A stretch of 19,707 bases of DNA from JAIRNF01 sp031550925 (GTDB lineage Bacteria > Bacteroidota > Bacteroidia > Bacteroidales > UBA932), in contig JAVBOE010000126.1 of the NCBI GenBank assembly GCA_031550925.1, forward strand, positions 1-19,707. Direction: 5' to 3'. Shown piece after piece: positions 1-6,992 of this stretch. The position numbers and the translations under genes are program-made. Each line of letters opens with the position of its first letter. The stretch's first letter is position 1. Under the pieces are notes generated by a model. That model had not been told where the DNA came from. It saw only the letters and a list, made by a program, of their open reading frames with translations, and made no database searches.

Positions 1-99
1 GTGGTTCATTCTGCGAATACCAAGAGATGCCAAGGTGTCGCGCTGACGTTGGGTTGAGCCTATCTTACTTTTTACTTGTGTAATTTTATATGTCGCCAT
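1..99 (-). CDS. rpmD: 50S ribosomal protein uL30, N-terminal part (cut by window edge)
   Basis: Only the first 33 codons are visible; the rest lies left of the window. The peptide begins MATYKITQVKSKIGSTQRQR and continues with TLASLGIRRMNH, the typical L30 pattern of a short beta strand followed by a basic helix. L30 is a small protein of the large subunit that contacts domain II of 23S rRNA. The ATG at 97-99 is preceded by AGGAGA (107-112 on the minus strand), which overlaps the rpsE stop codon. The position after rpsE is the canonical spc order, so rplO and secY would be expected next. Identity is firm from both sequence and context. Confidence 0.93.
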   Translation of the reverse strand, partial: MATYKITQVKSKIGSTQRQRDTLASLGIRRMNH

Positions 100-110
100 T
101 GCTAAGTCTC

Positions 111-632
111 CTATCCTTTAAACACTTTGTTCATAGATATACCGCGAACATCTGCAACGGTGTAAGCATCTCTAAGCTCAAGTAAAGCGTTAACTGTAGC
201 CTTCACCAAGTTGTGAGGGTTAGATGAGCCTTTTGATTTTGCCAACACATCGGTAATTCCAACACTTTCGAACACTGCACGCATAGCACCCCCTGCCTTT
301 ACACCCGATCCGGGAGCTGCAGGTTTCATGAACACGTTTGCGCCGCCAAACTTGGCAATTTGCTCGTGAGGAATTGTACCGTTATGCACGGGTACTTTAA
401 CTAGATTCTTCTTTGCATCCTCTATTCCTTTAGAGATGGCAGAGGTTACTTCGCCTGCTTTACCAAGTCCGTATCCAACAATGCCGTTTTCGTTTCCTAC
501 AACAACAATTGCTGCAAAGCTAAAGTGGCGTCCCCCTTTAGTTACCTTGGTAACACGCTGAATTGCTACTAACCTGTCTTTAAGCTCTAGGTCGGTAGTC
601 TTCACCTTACGTACGTTTGAATTTTGTGCCAT
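111..632 (-). CDS. rpsE: 30S ribosomal protein uS5
   Basis: A 173-residue protein, full length for S5. It shows the N-terminal double-stranded-RNA-binding-like fold (residues about 15-80, including TKGGRHFSFAAIVVVG and GIVGYGLGKAGEV) and the conserved C-terminal domain with PAAPGSGVKAGGAMRAVFE and SSNPHNLVKAT. S5 sits on the solvent side of the small subunit near the mRNA entry channel, and with S3 and S4 supports mRNA unwinding and decoding accuracy. The KGGR loop at 32-35, where spectinomycin-resistance changes occur in other bacteria, looks intact. It ends with TAG, 11 nt before rpmD, and begins 8 nt after the rplR stop, so it is cotranscribed. Confidence 0.98.
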   Translation of the reverse strand: MAQNSNVRKVKTTDLELKDRLVAIQRVTKVTKGGRHFSFAAIVVVGNENGIVGYGLGKAGEVTSAISKGIEDAKKNLVKVPVHNGTIPHEQIAKFGGANVFMKPAAPGSGVKAGGAMRAVFESVGITDVLAKSKGSSNPHNLVKATVNALLELRDAYTVADVRGISMNKVFKG

Positions 633-640
633 ATGCTCTT

Positions 641-1003
641 TTAGAATTTAAGGCCGGCTTCTCTGGCCGATTCTGCTAAACTTTTTACTCTACCATGGTA
701 TAGGTATCCGTTACGGTCGAATACTACTGCCGAGATACCTTTTTCTTGTGCTTTTTCGGCGGCTAGCTTGCCAACCATTTTAGCAACTTCTAAACCTGGT
801 TTTCCTTTTACTTGCTCAGCCAATGCCTTGTCGCTTGATGAGGCTGATGCTAACGTCTGACCTGCTACGTCGTCGATAAACTGAACGTAGATCTGCTTGT
901 TGCTTCTAAACACAGACATGCGAGGTCTTTCGGCTGTGCCGCTAACAACTTTAGCAACACGGTATTTAATACGTTGTCTTCTTTCTATTTTTGTAAGTGC
1001 CAT
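641..1003 (-). CDS. rplR: 50S ribosomal protein uL18
   Basis: A 120-residue protein of normal L18 length. It has the basic N-terminus (KIERRQRIKYRVAKV), the RMSVFRSNKQIYVQFIDD segment, and the strongly conserved C-terminus VVFDRNGYLYHGRVKSLAES followed by AREAGLKF. L18 binds 5S rRNA together with L5 and helps build the central protuberance of the 50S subunit. The ATG at 1001-1003 follows rplF by 15 nt and has a clear GGGAGG at 1012-1017 with an 8-nt spacer. This is noteworthy in a phylum that mostly does not use Shine-Dalgarno sequences. The stop is TAA. Confidence 0.98.
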   Translation of the reverse strand: MALTKIERRQRIKYRVAKVVSGTAERPRMSVFRSNKQIYVQFIDDVAGQTLASASSSDKALAEQVKGKPGLEVAKMVGKLAAEKAQEKGISAVVFDRNGYLYHGRVKSLAESAREAGLKF

Positions 1004-1011
1004 AATCTCAA

Positions 1012-1017
1012 CCTCCC
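1012..1017 (-). promoter_or_regulatory. Shine-Dalgarno-like site of rplR
   Basis: GGGAGG on the minus strand, 8 nt before the rplR ATG and directly after the rplF TAA. It is a near-perfect anti-SD complement. Most other starts in the window lack one. Confidence 0.6.
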
Positions 1018-1018
1018 G

Positions 1019-1576
1019 TTATTTTGCATTAGCAGACTTACCAGCTTTTCTGCGAAGCTGTTCACCCATAAACTTAATACCTTTACCCTTGTAAGGCTCC
1101 GGCTTACGGAACGAGCGAATCTTTGCAGCAACTTGACCAAGCAGCTGCTTGTCGTGGCTGGTTAATGTTAGTTTGGGGTTACCTTTCTTTTCGGTAACTG
1201 CGGTAGCCTTAACTTCAGCGGGTAGCTCGAAGTGGATATCGTGTGAGTAACCAAGGCTGAACTCTAACATTTGGCCTTTAGCTTCAACTTTATATCCAAC
1301 ACCTACCAGCTCCTGCTGAATGGTATAGCCTGTAGATACACCCACTACCATGTTGCTTATAAGAGCACGGTACAAACCATGCATTGAGCGGTGGCGGGGC
1401 TGATCGGTAGGGCGTTCTACCTTAAGCTCTGTACCCTCAACGGTAACCTTAATATCAGGATTTACTGCCTGAGTAAGCTCACCAAGAGGTCCTTTAACCT
1501 TTACCACATTATCAGAGCCAACCGTAACGGTTACTCAAGCGGGAAGGTTTACAGGTAATTTTCCTATTCGTGACAT
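1019..1576 (-). CDS. rplF: 50S ribosomal protein uL6, frame interrupted by TGA at codon 14
   Basis: The natural frame begins at the ATG at 1574-1576 with MSRIGKLPVNLPA, the standard L6 N-terminus. It then meets TGA (1535-1537) and continues in the same frame as VTVTVGSDNVVKVKGPLGEL to a normal C-terminus with SFRKPEPYKGKGIKF, ending TAA at 1019-1021. In E. coli L6 the corresponding stretch is PAGV, so a glycine codon GGA has become TGA by a single G-to-T change. L6 is needed for late 50S assembly and lies beside the sarcin-ricin loop where EF-G acts. Ignoring the stop, the protein would be 185 residues, a usual length. The longest uninterrupted frame starts only at a GTG (1505-1507), giving 162 residues and losing the first beta strand. 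Possible explanations are a sequencing or assembly error, a real nonsense mutation with readthrough or restart, or recoding. I favour an error, but the sequence does not decide it. Confidence 0.9.
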
Positions 1577-1620
1577 TCTGTTTTTGTTATACTTAGTTTA
1601 TACTAATTTTTCTACTAATG

Positions 1621-2016
1621 CTAGCTTATGAAGCAAACAACTTCGCCACCAACGTTCAGCTCTCTTGCTTCCTTATCAGTCATAACTCCTCTCGAAGTTG
1701 ACATGATAGCAATACCTAGTCCGTTAAGAACACGAGGCATATCCTGCACACCGGTATATCTACGTAAACCCGGGGTACTAACACGCTTTAAGGTTTTGAT
1801 AGCAGATTTTTTACTTTCGGGATGGTACTTCAACGCTATTTTGATAGTACCTTGAGGGCCTTCTTCCATAAACTTATAGCTAAGGATGTAGCCCTTTTCG
1901 TGAAGGATTCTTGTCAGCTCCTTCTTCATTTTTGAAGCAGGGATTTCTACTGTTTTATGTCCTGCTTTTACCGCATTCCTTATTCGGGTAAGGAAGTCTG
2001 CAATTGGATCAGTCAT
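1621..2016 (-). CDS. rpsH: 30S ribosomal protein uS8
   Basis: A 131-residue S8 with the conserved start MTDPIADFLTRIRNAVKAGH and the C-terminal RNA-binding motif STSRGVMTDKEARELNVGGE. S8 binds helix 21 of 16S rRNA and organises the central domain of the 30S subunit. In E. coli it also represses translation of the spc operon by binding its mRNA; whether that applies here is unknown. A 115-nt gap separates it from rpsN upstream, the widest gap in the spc part of the operon, and 44 nt separate it from the rplF ATG downstream. The stop codon is TAG. Confidence 0.98.
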   Translation of the reverse strand: MTDPIADFLTRIRNAVKAGHKTVEIPASKMKKELTRILHEKGYILSYKFMEEGPQGTIKIALKYHPESKKSAIKTLKRVSTPGLRRYTGVQDMPRVLNGLGIAIMSTSRGVMTDKEARELNVGGEVVCFIS

Positions 2017-2131
2017 TACGTTATTAATTTTTTAGTTTTATCGATACACGGTGAGTGTGTAACCGATATCCAATACAATTTACTGCTCTATGTAAAACTC
2101 CTGCAGTATACGGAGTATATGTTCTCTTCTT

Positions 2132-2401
2132 CTACCAGCTGGCTTTGGTTACGCCCGGGATAAGACCTTTAGATGCCATTTCTCTAAATTGGATACGGCT
2201 AATACCAAAGATGCGAATATATCCTTTTGGACGACCGGTAAGCGAGCAACGGTTATGTAGACGAATAGGGTTGGAATTTTTAGGAAGCTTTGCTAAGCCT
2301 GCATAATCGCCTGCTTCTTTAAGTGCTTTACGCTTCTCTGCATATTTCGCAACCATCTTTGCACGCTTTACTTCACGCGCTTTCATCGACTCTTTTGCCA
2401 T
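2132..2401 (-). CDS. rpsN: 30S ribosomal protein uS14, zinc-independent type
   Basis: An 89-residue S14 starting MAKESMKAREVKRAKMVAKY and ending with the conserved block RLHNRCSLTGRPKGYIRIFG followed by ISRIQFREMASKGLIPGVTKASW. Only one cysteine is present, so the zinc-binding CxxC pairs of the short C+ form are missing; this is the longer C- form. S14 belongs to the head of the 30S subunit, next to S3, S10 and S19. The start lies 3 nt after the rplE stop, indicating tight coupling, and the stop is TAG. Confidence 0.98.
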   Translation of the reverse strand: MAKESMKAREVKRAKMVAKYAEKRKALKEAGDYAGLAKLPKNSNPIRLHNRCSLTGRPKGYIRIFGISRIQFREMASKGLIPGVTKASW

Positions 2402-2404
2402 AGC

Positions 2405-3022
2405 TTATTCGTTCTTTTTTGCGTTTTTAAATGGTAGACCAAAGCCACGAAGCAGCGCATAAGCTTCTTCGTCCTTTTCGGTTGAGGTTACAAAGGTAAT
2501 CTCCATTCCCATAATTTTGGTAATCTTATCGATATCAATTTCAGGGAAAATAATCTGTTCGCGAATACCTAAGCTGTAGTTACCACGGCCATCAAGCTTA
2601 TCGCTGATACCTTGGAAGTCGCGAATACGAGGAAGCGCAATGGCTACCAAGCGATCTAGGAATTCGTACATTTTATCGCGACGAAGTGTAACCTTCGTTC
2701 CGATAGGCATGCCTTTTCTCAGCTTAAAGTTAGAAATGTCTTTCTTCGAGTATGTTTGGATAGCTTTTTGTCCGGTAATTGTAGTAAGCTCGTTCTGAGC
2801 AACTTCAATTAACTTCTTATCGGCAACAGCGCTACCAACACCTTGATTAACAATTATTTTCTCTAAGCGGGGAACTTGCATAACATTCTTGTAACCGAAC
2901 TCTTTCATAAGAGCCGGAGCAATCTCTTCAGTGTATTTCTTTTTTAGAGCAGGAATATATCCCTTTGGAACAGCAGCCTGAGCGCCAGCTGTAGCTTTAA
3001 CTCCTTCACTTTTCTTTGCCAT
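2405..3022 (-). CDS. rplE: 50S ribosomal protein uL5 with a short N-terminal extension
   Basis: A 205-residue L5, about 20 residues longer than the usual 179-185. The core is conserved: MQVPRLEKIIVNQGVG, TGQKAIQTYSKKDISNFKLR, GMPIGTKVTLRRDKMYEFL, LPRIRDFQGI and GNYSLGIREQIIFPEI. L5 binds 5S rRNA and forms the central protuberance, contacting S13 in the intersubunit bridge. The extra N-terminus (MAKKSEGVKATAGAQAAVPK) is Ala/Lys-rich, contains no alternative Met before the core, and the ATG sits 2 nt after the rplX stop, so the start appears genuine. The stop is TAA, 3 nt before the rpsN ATG. Confidence 0.97.
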   Translation of the reverse strand: MAKKSEGVKATAGAQAAVPKGYIPALKKKYTEEIAPALMKEFGYKNVMQVPRLEKIIVNQGVGSAVADKKLIEVAQNELTTITGQKAIQTYSKKDISNFKLRKGMPIGTKVTLRRDKMYEFLDRLVAIALPRIRDFQGISDKLDGRGNYSLGIREQIIFPEIDIDKITKIMGMEITFVTSTEKDEEAYALLRGFGLPFKNAKKNE

Positions 3023-3024
3023 TA

Positions 3025-3336
3025 TTATTTAATTTCCTCGTTGGATTTTTTTGAGTAACGTACCAGCTTACCCTTATCGTTTAATCTACGACCGATGCGG
3101 ATAGGCTTGCCATTTTCTACCAGCTGCAGGTTAGAGATGTGGATAGGAGCTTCTTGCTTAACAATTCCGCCTTGCGTATTTTTTGCGTTGGGCTTAGTGT
3201 GCTTGCTTACCATGTTAAGACCTTCAACAATGGCGCGCTGGTCTTTTACAAGAACCTGAAGCACCTTACCGGTTTTACCTCTGTCTTCACCAGTATTTAC
3301 ATATACTGTATCGCCCTTTTTAATGTGTAGTTTCAT
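3025..3336 (-). CDS. rplX: 50S ribosomal protein uL24
   Basis: A 103-residue L24 beginning MKLHIKKGDTVYVNTGEDRG, a KOW motif at the N-terminus, followed by GKVLQVLVKDQRAIVEGLNM and VSKHTKPNAKNTQGGIVKQEAPIHISN (quoted only in part here). L24 is one of the first proteins to bind 23S rRNA and helps initiate 50S assembly near the tunnel exit. The gene lies between rplN (18 nt upstream) and rplE (2 nt downstream), the canonical spc order. The stop is TAA. Confidence 0.97.
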   Translation of the reverse strand: MKLHIKKGDTVYVNTGEDRGKTGKVLQVLVKDQRAIVEGLNMVSKHTKPNAKNTQGGIVKQEAPIHISNLQLVENGKPIRIGRRLNDKGKLVRYSKKSNEEIK

Positions 3337-3354
3337 CTTTTTACAGTTTTATCT

Positions 3355-3720
3355 TTACAACACTTCAGGAGCAAGTGATACAATTTTCATGTAACCGTCG
3401 CGTAGCTCTCTGGCAACAGGTCCGAAAATACGTGTTCCACGAATTTCACCCTGAGCATTTAGCAGTACGCAAGCGTTATCGTCAAAGCGAATGTAAGAAC
3501 CATCTGCACGACGGATTTCTTTTTTCACTCTAACAATTACAGCTTTTGAAACTGTTCCTTTCTTTGCTTCACCTCCCGGTATAGCATGCTTGATAGAAAC
3601 AACGATCTTATCGCCTATAGAAGCGTAACGTCTTTTTGTTCCACCAAGTACACGGATACAAAGCACTTCCTTTGCTCCGCTGTTATCAGCCACTTGTAGT
3701 CTACTTTCTTGTTGTATCAT
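3355..3720 (-). CDS. rplN: 50S ribosomal protein uL14
   Basis: A 121-residue L14, exactly the usual size, beginning MIQQESRLQVADNSGAKEVL and ending with RGTRIFGPVARELRD followed by GYMKIVSLAPEVL. The beta-barrel core and the conserved IRRADGSYIRFDDNACVLLN segment are intact. L14 lies on the subunit interface, where it contributes to bridges with 16S rRNA and is the docking site of the silencing factor RsfS. Its ATG is 2 nt after the rpsQ stop, so translation is probably coupled. The stop is TAA. Confidence 0.98.
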   Translation of the reverse strand: MIQQESRLQVADNSGAKEVLCIRVLGGTKRRYASIGDKIVVSIKHAIPGGEAKKGTVSKAVIVRVKKEIRRADGSYIRFDDNACVLLNAQGEIRGTRIFGPVARELRDGYMKIVSLAPEVL

Positions 3721-3722
3721 GG

Positions 3723-3980
3723 CTATTTTACTTTTTCTAGGATTTCAACTAACCTCCAACGCTTAGTTTTGCTAAGCGGACGGGTTTCCATTATTTTCAC
3801 GGTATCGCCTTCGCTGCACTCATTCTTATCGTCATGAGCCACGAACTTCGTAGTTTTATTCACGAATTTACCGTACATAGGGTGTTTTACTTTACGCTTA
3901 ACGGCAACAACAATAGATTTTTCCATCTTATTGCTCACAACAACCCCTACTCTTTCTTTTCTTAGGTTCCTGGTTTCCAT
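3723..3980 (-). CDS. rpsQ: 30S ribosomal protein uS17
   Basis: An 85-residue S17 with the OB-fold signatures RKERVGVVVSNKMEKSIVVA, VKHPMYGKFVNKTTKFVAHD and the C-terminal GDTVKIMETRPLSKTKRWRL. It binds 16S rRNA early in 30S assembly, in the 5' domain. The gene lies between rpmC (6 nt upstream) and rplN (2 nt downstream), the canonical S10-to-spc junction. The stop is TAG. Nothing unusual was seen. Confidence 0.98.
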   Translation of the reverse strand: METRNLRKERVGVVVSNKMEKSIVVAVKRKVKHPMYGKFVNKTTKFVAHDDKNECSEGDTVKIMETRPLSKTKRWRLVEILEKVK

Positions 3981-3986
3981 GAACGA

Positions 3987-4190
3987 TTATTTCTTTGTTT
4001 CGTTAATTTGTTTCTCACGCAATACGGTAAGCATGCGAGCGATATCCTTACGTGCTGCCCTTATCTGACCTGAGTTTTCGATAGGCGAGATAGCATGATT
4101 CATCTTCATGCGGTCAAGGTTAGCTCTTTCTGTTTCTATTCTTTCAATCAAATCTTTTGTTGAAAGTTCACGAATTTCTGTTGCTTTCAT
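3987..4190 (-). CDS. rpmC: 50S ribosomal protein uL29
   Basis: A 67-residue helical protein starting MKATEIRELSTKDLIERIET and ending RKDIARMLTVLREKQINETKK, with the usual L29 hairpin of two long helices. L29 sits at the polypeptide exit next to L23, where trigger factor docks. It follows rplP by 14 nt and precedes rpsQ by 6 nt, the normal order. The stop is TAA. Confidence 0.97.
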   Translation of the reverse strand: MKATEIRELSTKDLIERIETERANLDRMKMNHAISPIENSGQIRAARKDIARMLTVLREKQINETKK

Positions 4191-4204
4191 TTTATATTCC
4201 AGAT

Positions 4205-4630
4205 TTAGATTGATTCGTCAAAATCCCTTCTCACAATAAACTTGGTTGAGATAGGTAACTTCTGTGCTCCAAGGCGAAGCGCTTCTTTAGCCACTTCTAA
4301 AGGCACGCCTTCTGCTTCCATAATAATGCGTCCGGGAGAGATACAGGCAACAAACCCTTCGGGTGCTCCTTTACCTTTACCCATACGTACTTCAGCAGGC
4401 TTCTTAGTGATAGGCTTATCGGGGAATACTCTGATCCACAGCTGGCCTTCACGCTTCATGTAACGAACGATAGCCTGACGTGCAGCTTCTATCTGTTGTC
4501 CGGTCATCCAGCACTCTTCCATTGCTTTGATTCCGAATGAACCGAATGCAAGCTGGTTACCACGTTGGGCATTACCTTTCATTTTGCCCTTCTGCTGCCT
4601 TCTAAATTTAGTTTTTTTCGGTTGTAACAT
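4205..4630 (-). CDS. rplP: 50S ribosomal protein uL16
   Basis: A 141-residue L16 starting MLQPKKTKFRRQQKGKMKGN, with the conserved TGQQIEAARQAIVRYMKREG, LWIRVFPDKPITKKPAEVRM and GKGKGAPEGFVACISPGRI segments. L16 lies near the A-site tRNA elbow and the base of the central protuberance and is needed for peptidyl-transferase activity. It starts 26 nt after rpsC and ends 14 nt before rpmC with TAA. The length matches the family and no key segment is missing. Confidence 0.98.
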   Translation of the reverse strand: MLQPKKTKFRRQQKGKMKGNAQRGNQLAFGSFGIKAMEECWMTGQQIEAARQAIVRYMKREGQLWIRVFPDKPITKKPAEVRMGKGKGAPEGFVACISPGRIIMEAEGVPLEVAKEALRLGAQKLPISTKFIVRRDFDESI

Positions 4631-4656
4631 TTTCTTTCGTCTTTATCGAACCTACA

Positions 4657-5421
4657 CTACTTTTTACCTTTTTTAGGATTACGAGGTCTTCTATCTCCAC
4701 GTTCTCCTCTGTCACCTCTGTCGCCTCTATCGTTACCTTGTCCGCCTGAAGGGCCGCTAAGTGCAGCAACTCCTACGTTAGGGGTAAGATCGCGCTTTCC
4801 GTAAACCAAACCGTTGCAAATCCATACCTTAATACCAAGCAAACCTACCTTAGTAAGCGCTTCGCCTAAAGCATAGTCAATATCTGCACGGAATGTGTGA
4901 AGAGGAATACGACCTTCTTTCAACGTCTCGTTACGTGCCATTTCAGCACCACCAAGACGACCTGAGATCTGTACCTTAATTCCTTCTGCACCCATACGCA
5001 TAGTTGAAGCGATAGCTGTTTTAATTGCACGGCGGTAAGAGATACGTCCCTCAATCTGGCGAGCAATGTTATTAGCTACAATCATAGCATCCAGCTCCGG
5101 ACGCTTTACCTCAAAGATGTTAATCTGAACATCTTTGCTGGTGATTTTCTTCAACTCTTCTTTCAGCTTATCTACTTCCTGACCGCCTTTACCAATAATG
5201 ATACCAGGGCGAGCAGTATTTATAGTTACAGTGATAAGCTTAAGCGTTCTTTCGATAATTATCTTCGAGATACTTGCTTTTGCTAAACGAGCATTGAGAT
5301 ACTTACGAATCTTTGCGTCTTCAACAATCTTACCGGCGAAATCTTTACCGCCGAACCAGTTTGAATCCCATCCGCGAATGATTCCAAGTCTATTTGCTAT
5401 CGGATTTACTTTTTGTCCCAT
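4657..5421 (-). CDS. rpsC: 30S ribosomal protein uS3 with a charged Gly-Asp-Arg tail
   Basis: A 254-residue S3. It has the N-terminal domain, the KH domain with the GxxG-type loop in ARPGIIIGKGGQEVDKLKEE, and the C-terminal domain (YRRAIKTAIASTMRMGAEGI, VQISGRLGGAEMARNE, GRIPLHTFRADIDYALGEAL). S3 lines the mRNA entry tunnel and helps unwind mRNA. After the fold ends (around residue 222) there is a low-complexity tail with repeated GDR triplets (residues about 230-245) and a lysine-rich end. S3 tails vary in Bacteroidota, so this is probably tolerated variation. The start is 3 nt after the rplV stop; the stop is TAG. Confidence 0.98.
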   Translation of the reverse strand: MGQKVNPIANRLGIIRGWDSNWFGGKDFAGKIVEDAKIRKYLNARLAKASISKIIIERTLKLITVTINTARPGIIIGKGGQEVDKLKEELKKITSKDVQINIFEVKRPELDAMIVANNIARQIEGRISYRRAIKTAIASTMRMGAEGIKVQISGRLGGAEMARNETLKEGRIPLHTFRADIDYALGEALTKVGLLGIKVWICNGLVYGKRDLTPNVGVAALSGPSGGQGNDRGDRGDRGERGDRRPRNPKKGKK

Positions 5422-5424
5422 AAA

Positions 5425-5847
5425 CTATTTCTCCTCTGCTACGTTTGCTTGTTTTGTACCTACGATAATGGTAACGTGGTTAGATCTTTTGCGAATTCTG
5501 TGCGCGCGCCCTTGCGGAGCGGGTTGAATTCTCTTAAGTGTTCTACCTTCGTTAACGAAAATCTGCGTAATGTGCACATTACCGCTTTCAAGTTCTTTCT
5601 TTTCGCCTTCGTTCTTTACTTCCCAGTTAGCAATTGCTGACTTTAAAAGCTTTTCTAAACGAATAGACGTGTCTTTCTTGCTATATTTTAGTACATCAAG
5701 AGCGTGGTTAACCTCCATTCCTCTTATCAAGTCGGCCATTAAGCGCATCTTACGAGGAGAGGTAGGGCAGTCGTTAAGCTTAGCATAAGCTACCTTAGCC
5801 CTTTCTTCTTTCAGCCTTTTGGCCATTTCTGTTTTTCTTGCACCCAT
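5425..5847 (-). CDS. rplV: 50S ribosomal protein uL22
   Basis: A 140-residue L22. The conserved core covers CPTSPRKMRLMADLIRGMEV, ALDVLKYSKK, RLEKLLKSAIANWEVKN and the extended hairpin region RIQPAPQGRAHRIRKRSNHV. That hairpin lines the nascent-peptide tunnel and is where macrolide-resistance changes are found in other bacteria; it looks normal here. The N-terminus MGARKTEMAKRLKEERAKVA is an extension typical of Bacteroidota forms. The gene lies 27 nt after rpsS and 3 nt before rpsC. The stop is TAG. Confidence 0.98.
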   Translation of the reverse strand: MGARKTEMAKRLKEERAKVAYAKLNDCPTSPRKMRLMADLIRGMEVNHALDVLKYSKKDTSIRLEKLLKSAIANWEVKNEGEKKELESGNVHITQIFVNEGRTLKRIQPAPQGRAHRIRKRSNHVTIIVGTKQANVAEEK

Positions 5848-5874
5848 TATATTCGAAATATTTCGGTGTTACGA

Positions 5875-6141
5875 CTACTTTCTATTACCGCTGTGTCCCT
5901 TGAACGTGCGGGTTGGCGCAAACTCTCCAAGCTTGTGACCTACCATGTTCTCGGTAACGTAAACGGGAATAAACTTATTACCATTATGCACTGCAATTGT
6001 ATGACCTACAAAATCTGGTGAGATCATTGTTGCACGCGACCACGTTTTGATAACCGTTTTCTTGTTGGTCTCGTTTTGTGCAAGTATTTTCTTTTCTAAC
6101 TTAGGTTCTATATATGGACCTTTTTTCAGTGAACGACTCAT
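5875..6141 (-). CDS. rpsS: 30S ribosomal protein uS19
   Basis: An 88-residue S19 starting MSRSLKKGPYIEPKLEKKIL, with the conserved IKTWSRATMISPDFVGHTIA and the C-terminal motif GHKLGEFAPTRTFKGHSGNR. S19 is in the 30S head, forms a complex with S13 and reaches toward A-site tRNA. It follows rplB by 21 nt and precedes rplV by 27 nt, as in most bacteria. The stop is TAG. Confidence 0.98.
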   Translation of the reverse strand: MSRSLKKGPYIEPKLEKKILAQNETNKKTVIKTWSRATMISPDFVGHTIAVHNGNKFIPVYVTENMVGHKLGEFAPTRTFKGHSGNRK

Positions 6142-6162
6142 ACTAATTCTGTTTTAATCAAA

Positions 6163-6987
6163 TTATTTCTTTCTTCTCTCGATGATGAACTTGTTAGAGT
6201 TCTTCTTCGGATTACGAGTCTTATAACCCTTAGCAGGAATACCCTTGCGTGAGCGTGGGTGACCTCCGGACGCGCGTCCTTCACCACCACCCATCGGGTG
6301 ATCTACTGGGTTCATCACTACACCTCTCACTCTTGGGCGGCGGCCTAACCAGCGTTTTCTACCGGCTTTTCCGTGCGATTCAAGAATATGGTCGGGGTTA
6401 GAAACCGAACCTATGGTTGCTCTACATGTCGTTAACACCATACGAGTTTCGCCTGAAGGAAGCTTAATAACTGCAAACTTACCTTCGCGTGCAAGAAGCT
6501 GAGCATATGCTCCGGCGCTACGTGCCATAACTGCTCCTTGTCCCGGCTGAAGCTCAATATTGTGAATAACTGTTCCAAGGGGAATTTCGGCAAGAAGAAG
6601 TGTGTTTCCAACTTCGGGAGCAACACCTTTACCAGATGATATTACCTGTCCTACTTTTAACCCGTGGGGGGCTACGATATAGCGTTTTTCGCCATCGGTG
6701 TACGCTACAAGTGCAATACGCGCGCTACGGTTAGGATCATACTCGATGGTCTTAACGCTAGCGGTCATGTTGTCCTTGTCTCTCTTAAAATCTACAATAC
6801 GATACTTCTTTTTATGGCCACCACCCATATAGCGCATGGTCATCTTCCCATCTTTATTACGTCCTCCGGACCTTTTAAGAGGGGTGAGTAACGATTTCTC
6901 CGGTGTTGACGAGGTAATATCCTCGAACGAACCGATAATCTTATGTCTTGTACCGGGTGTTACCGGTTTAAACTTTCTTACTCCCAT
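6163..6987 (-). CDS. rplB: 50S ribosomal protein uL2
   Basis: A 274-residue L2 of standard length. It begins MGVRKFKPVTPGTRHKIIGS, has the OB-like RNA-binding domain (MTMRYMGGGHKKKYRIVDFK), an SH3-like domain, and the conserved C-terminal segment MNPVDHPMGGGEGRASGGHP near the peptidyl-transferase centre. L2 is needed for subunit association and peptide-bond formation. The residue after NPVDHP is Met where E. coli has His; as I recall this is normal for Bacteroidetes L2. It starts 5 nt after the rplW stop; the stop is TAA. Confidence 0.98.
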   Translation of the reverse strand: MGVRKFKPVTPGTRHKIIGSFEDITSSTPEKSLLTPLKRSGGRNKDGKMTMRYMGGGHKKKYRIVDFKRDKDNMTASVKTIEYDPNRSARIALVAYTDGEKRYIVAPHGLKVGQVISSGKGVAPEVGNTLLLAEIPLGTVIHNIELQPGQGAVMARSAGAYAQLLAREGKFAVIKLPSGETRMVLTTCRATIGSVSNPDHILESHGKAGRKRWLGRRPRVRGVVMNPVDHPMGGGEGRASGGHPRSRKGIPAKGYKTRNPKKNSNKFIIERRKK

Positions 6988-6992
6988 GGCTC

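Noticed and set aside
897..1165. Plus-strand open frames over rplR and rplF
   Set aside because: They lie opposite well-conserved ribosomal genes, lack any recognisable domain and are explained by the base composition of the real genes.
1019..1576. Genome-wide reassignment of TGA
   Set aside because: No second in-frame TGA was seen in the window, including the 706-codon fusA and 496 codons of metG, and the ATGA overlap of yraN and the next gene fits TGA as a stop.
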